From NCBI GenBank assembly GCA_027080345.1, contig JALWSB010000165.1, forward strand, positions 1 through 41,283: a DNA stretch of 41,283 nucleotides, given 5' to 3'. Position 1 is the first letter of the stretch, and each line of letters starts with the position of its first letter. This DNA comes from Robiginitomaculum sp. Lineage in GTDB: Bacteria > Pseudomonadota > Alphaproteobacteria > Caulobacterales > Maricaulaceae. The notes below the pieces were generated by a model. That model saw nothing but the letters and a program-made list of their open reading frames with translations, searched no databases and had not been told where the DNA came from. The translations under genes and the position numbers were made by a program. Of the stretch, positions 38,954 to 41,283 are shown piece by piece.

Positions 38954-39925
38954 CCGCCCCCACAGCCGCAAGCGGCTGACCCCGCCATCGGGAATGATAT
39001 TCAGGCGCACATGACTGATGCGGTCATGCGCGGCAATCTGCGCGGTAAATTCATGCACATGGTCGGCGCGTAATTTTTGCTCTGGCAAAATTACCGGCCA
39101 GTGCGGCGCGGCTTTTAAAATGTCATCGTCCGAAGCGTCCGTCATCAGCGCGCCTTGAATAAACGCCCGGTCCGGGTAATTGCCCTTGAAAAACGCCGTA
39201 TCAATAATGATTTTTTCCAGCACCCCCGCATGAGCAAGGGCGATCACCGCCCAGTCATGGCCCGGTTCGCGGCGGCGGCGGGTTTCCCAGCCATCGCCCA
39301 TATTAACCCCTGCGCCCGGGGCCAGCATGTTTTGCGGTACACCAAAGTGCGCATTGTTACAGCCAACGGGCCGCGCCCCGTCTTCCAAGGCCGCGAGATT
39401 AACAAGCGTGTCCCGCGAAACCGACGACCAGTCTTTGCGTATCTGCCCATAAACCCGCAGGCGCGCCACCCCGCCATCGGGATAGATATGCAACCGCACA
39501 TGGGTAAAGACGCGGGTATCATCAAGGGCGATAAAGTGCTGGCTGTCGCCCTCAAGGGCGCGTTTTGGCACCACTTCCACCCAACCCGTTTGCGGGTTTT
39601 GCTCATCTGAGCGGCAGGCCTCAATAGAGGCGAAGGGTGGAAAATTGCCGGTGAAATGGCGCGTATCAATATCAAAGCCGCAGATCACACCGGGGCGACC
39701 AAGGCGAATGACACAATAATCATGCCCCGGACCACGCTTGCGGCGGCTTTCCCAGCCATCCATCCATTTGCCGTTATCGTCGTATTTATCGTCGATAAAA
39801 ACCGGCTCTGTTGGCGCAATCAGGCGCGCCTTGTCGGCAAAAAAATCATCCGTGGCATAAACCACCTGCGCGCCAAGGCGCGGCTGGGCCAGATCAATAT
39901 TTTGTGTGGCAAAGTCAGGGGTCAT
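38942..39925 (-). CDS. alc: Allantoicase
   Basis: NIDLAQPRLGAQVVYATDDFFADKARLI, DGWESRRKRGPGHDYCVIRLGRPGVICGFDIDTRHFTGNFPPFASIEAC and its repeated second half. Confidence 0.95.
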   Translation of the reverse strand: MTPDFATQNIDLAQPRLGAQVVYATDDFFADKARLIAPTEPVFIDDKYDDNGKWMDGWESRRKRGPGHDYCVIRLGRPGVICGFDIDTRHFTGNFPPFASIEACRSDEQNPQTGWVEVVPKRALEGDSQHFIALDDTRVFTHVRLHIYPDGGVARLRVYGQIRKDWSSVSRDTLVNLAALEDGARPVGCNNAHFGVPQNMLAPGAGVNMGDGWETRRRREPGHDWAVIALAHAGVLEKIIIDTAFFKGNYPDRAFIQGALMTDASDDDILKAAPHWPVILPEQKLRADHVHEFTAQIAAHDRISHVRLNIIPDGGVSRLRLWGRLSA

Positions 39926-40443
39926 GATGTTTGTTCCAGCGCTTCGAGGCGCAGGCGGGCGATTTTATTGACCTCGCCCAGCGCCGTTTCAAACTCGGTC
40001 TCATAAGAATTGCCAAGGCGCGCCGCGAACTGCGCAAGAATACCATGCCGGTCCATGCCCTTGACCGCGACAATAAACGGAAAGTCGAACTTTTGCGTAT
40101 AGGCGGCGTTCAGCGCCCCAAAGCGCGCAAACTCTTCGGCGCTGCATTGATCAAGCCCGGCCCCGGCCTGTTCATTATGTGATTCGGTCGTCAGATTGCC
40201 AGCCAGCGCCGCCTTGCCCGCCAGATCCGGGTGGGCGCGCAAAAGCGCCAACTTTGCATCCCCGTCTGCCTGCGCCAACACAGCGGCCATGGCTTTGGCC
40301 AGATCGGCGGCTCGTGTCGGTACCTTGCCTTTCATGTCCTGCCATACGGCGCGGGCGATCCAGGGCGAATGTTCATACACCCCGCCAAACGCGGCCACAA
40401 AGGCGTCTTCATCAAGCAAGGAAGGGTCTGGTTTCAGGTTCAT
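39922..40443 (-). CDS. uraD: OHCU decarboxylase
   Basis: FGGVYEHSPWIARAVW, LLRAHPDLAGKAALAGNLTTESHNEQAGAGLDQCSAEEFARFGALNAAYTQKFDFPFIVAVKG. Confidence 0.95.
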   Translation of the reverse strand: MNLKPDPSLLDEDAFVAAFGGVYEHSPWIARAVWQDMKGKVPTRAADLAKAMAAVLAQADGDAKLALLRAHPDLAGKAALAGNLTTESHNEQAGAGLDQCSAEEFARFGALNAAYTQKFDFPFIVAVKGMDRHGILAQFAARLGNSYETEFETALGEVNKIARLRLEALEQTS

Positions 40444-41283
40444 TTTTGCCCTGCTTTAAAGGGGTGCTGTGCATGCCAGTGGCGGGCAATATCCACGCGG
40501 CGGGCGAACCAGACATCAGCATGGCTCTTGGCGTAGTTTAGGAATCTCTCCAGCGCGGCGGTGCGCCCGGGCCGACCGGCAATGCGGCAATGGGTGCCGA
40601 TCGACATCATTTTGGGGGTGGTTTTACCTTCGGCATAAAGCGTGTCGAACGTATCTTTCAAATACGTGTAGAACTGGTCCCCGGCATTAAACCCTTGCGC
40701 GGCGCAAAAACGCATATCATTGACATCCAGCGTATAAGGCACCACCAGATGCGGCCCAGATACCATTTCAGACCAAAACGGCAGATCGTCCGAATAATCG
40801 TCCGCATCGTATAAAAAGCCACCATATTCGCTCACCAGATCGCGGGTATTGGGGCTGGTGCGCCCGGTATACCAGCCCAGCGGCCGCGTGCCGGTAATGC
40901 TGGTCAGAATATCCATCGCCTCGGCCATATGCGCCCGCTCAACCTCGATCGGCACATCCTGATAGTTAATCCAGCGCAGGCCATGGCTGGCAATTTCGTG
41001 GCCATCATCCATCATCGCCTGCGCCGCCGCCGGATTGGCCTGCAAGGCTTTGGCCACCGCAAACACGGTTACCGGAATATCCATCCGGCGATAAATATCC
41101 AACAGCCGCCACACCCCGGCGCGGCTGCCATATTCATAAAGTGATTCCATGCTCATATGCCGCGCGCCGGGCACCGGGGCCGCATTGATAATTTCCGACA
41201 AGAAGGTTTCGGCCCCGGCATCGCCGTAAAGCACGCTATTTTCCCCGCCTTCTTCATAATTGAGGACAATCTGAATGGCGATG
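40440..41283 (-). CDS. puuE: Allantoinase PuuE-type (polysaccharide deacetylase fold), 5' end beyond the window
   Basis: Frame stays open past the ORF-track start: ...IAIQIVLNYEEGGENSVLYGDAGAETFLSEIINA...; EIASHGLRWINYQDVP. Confidence 0.93.
   Translation of the reverse strand, partial: IAIQIVLNYEEGGENSVLYGDAGAETFLSEIINAAPVPGARHMSMESLYEYGSRAGVWRLLDIYRRMDIPVTVFAVAKALQANPAAAQAMMDDGHEIASHGLRWINYQDVPIEVERAHMAEAMDILTSITGTRPLGWYTGRTSPNTRDLVSEYGGFLYDADDYSDDLPFWSEMVSGPHLVVPYTLDVNDMRFCAAQGFNAGDQFYTYLKDTFDTLYAEGKTTPKMMSIGTHCRIAGRPGRTAALERFLNYAKSHADVWFARRVDIARHWHAQHPFKAGQK

Overview
The window is about 41 kb of what looks like an alphaproteobacterial chromosome, mostly ordinary metabolic operons. From left to right these are: a GntP-type permease fragment; cysQ/cysNC/cysD sulfate activation; a thiolase; a MerR-regulated beta-oxidation operon (two acyl-CoA dehydrogenases, thiolase, FadB/FadJ-like protein); an amidohydrolase; a GT2/SGNH-like/MBOAT polysaccharide acylation set; rpmE and lpd; a diiron ferritin-like protein; a DUF1223 protein; acnA; a DsbE-like thioredoxin; MarR and YciB; an Lrp-type regulator divergent from a complete branched-chain 2-oxoacid dehydrogenase operon; a CAU-anticodon tRNA; and a ureide/purine catabolism cluster. 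The parts that stand out lie between or inside these genes: (i) a 560-bp scar in which remnants of rfbC, rfbB and kdsA are fused; (ii) a DUF559 nuclease-like gene bracketed by inverted copies of a 46-47 bp palindromic repeat inside the beta-oxidation operon; (iii) next to it, an AT-rich B-box/membrane-protein ORF flanked by a 43-bp direct duplication of the downstream thiolase start; (iv) a palindromic repeat element carried in frame in the linker of the BKD E2 subunit; (v) a perfect 31-bp operator-like palindrome upstream of the diiron protein gene; (vi) a perfect 16-bp palindrome in front of the MerR gene and a CtrA-like double half-site in front of a small ORF; (vii) an AT-rich island with an orphan DNA methyltransferase; and (viii) a dense mosaic of palindromic repeats around 22.1-22.8 kb. 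All calls come from reading the sequence; no database searches were run.
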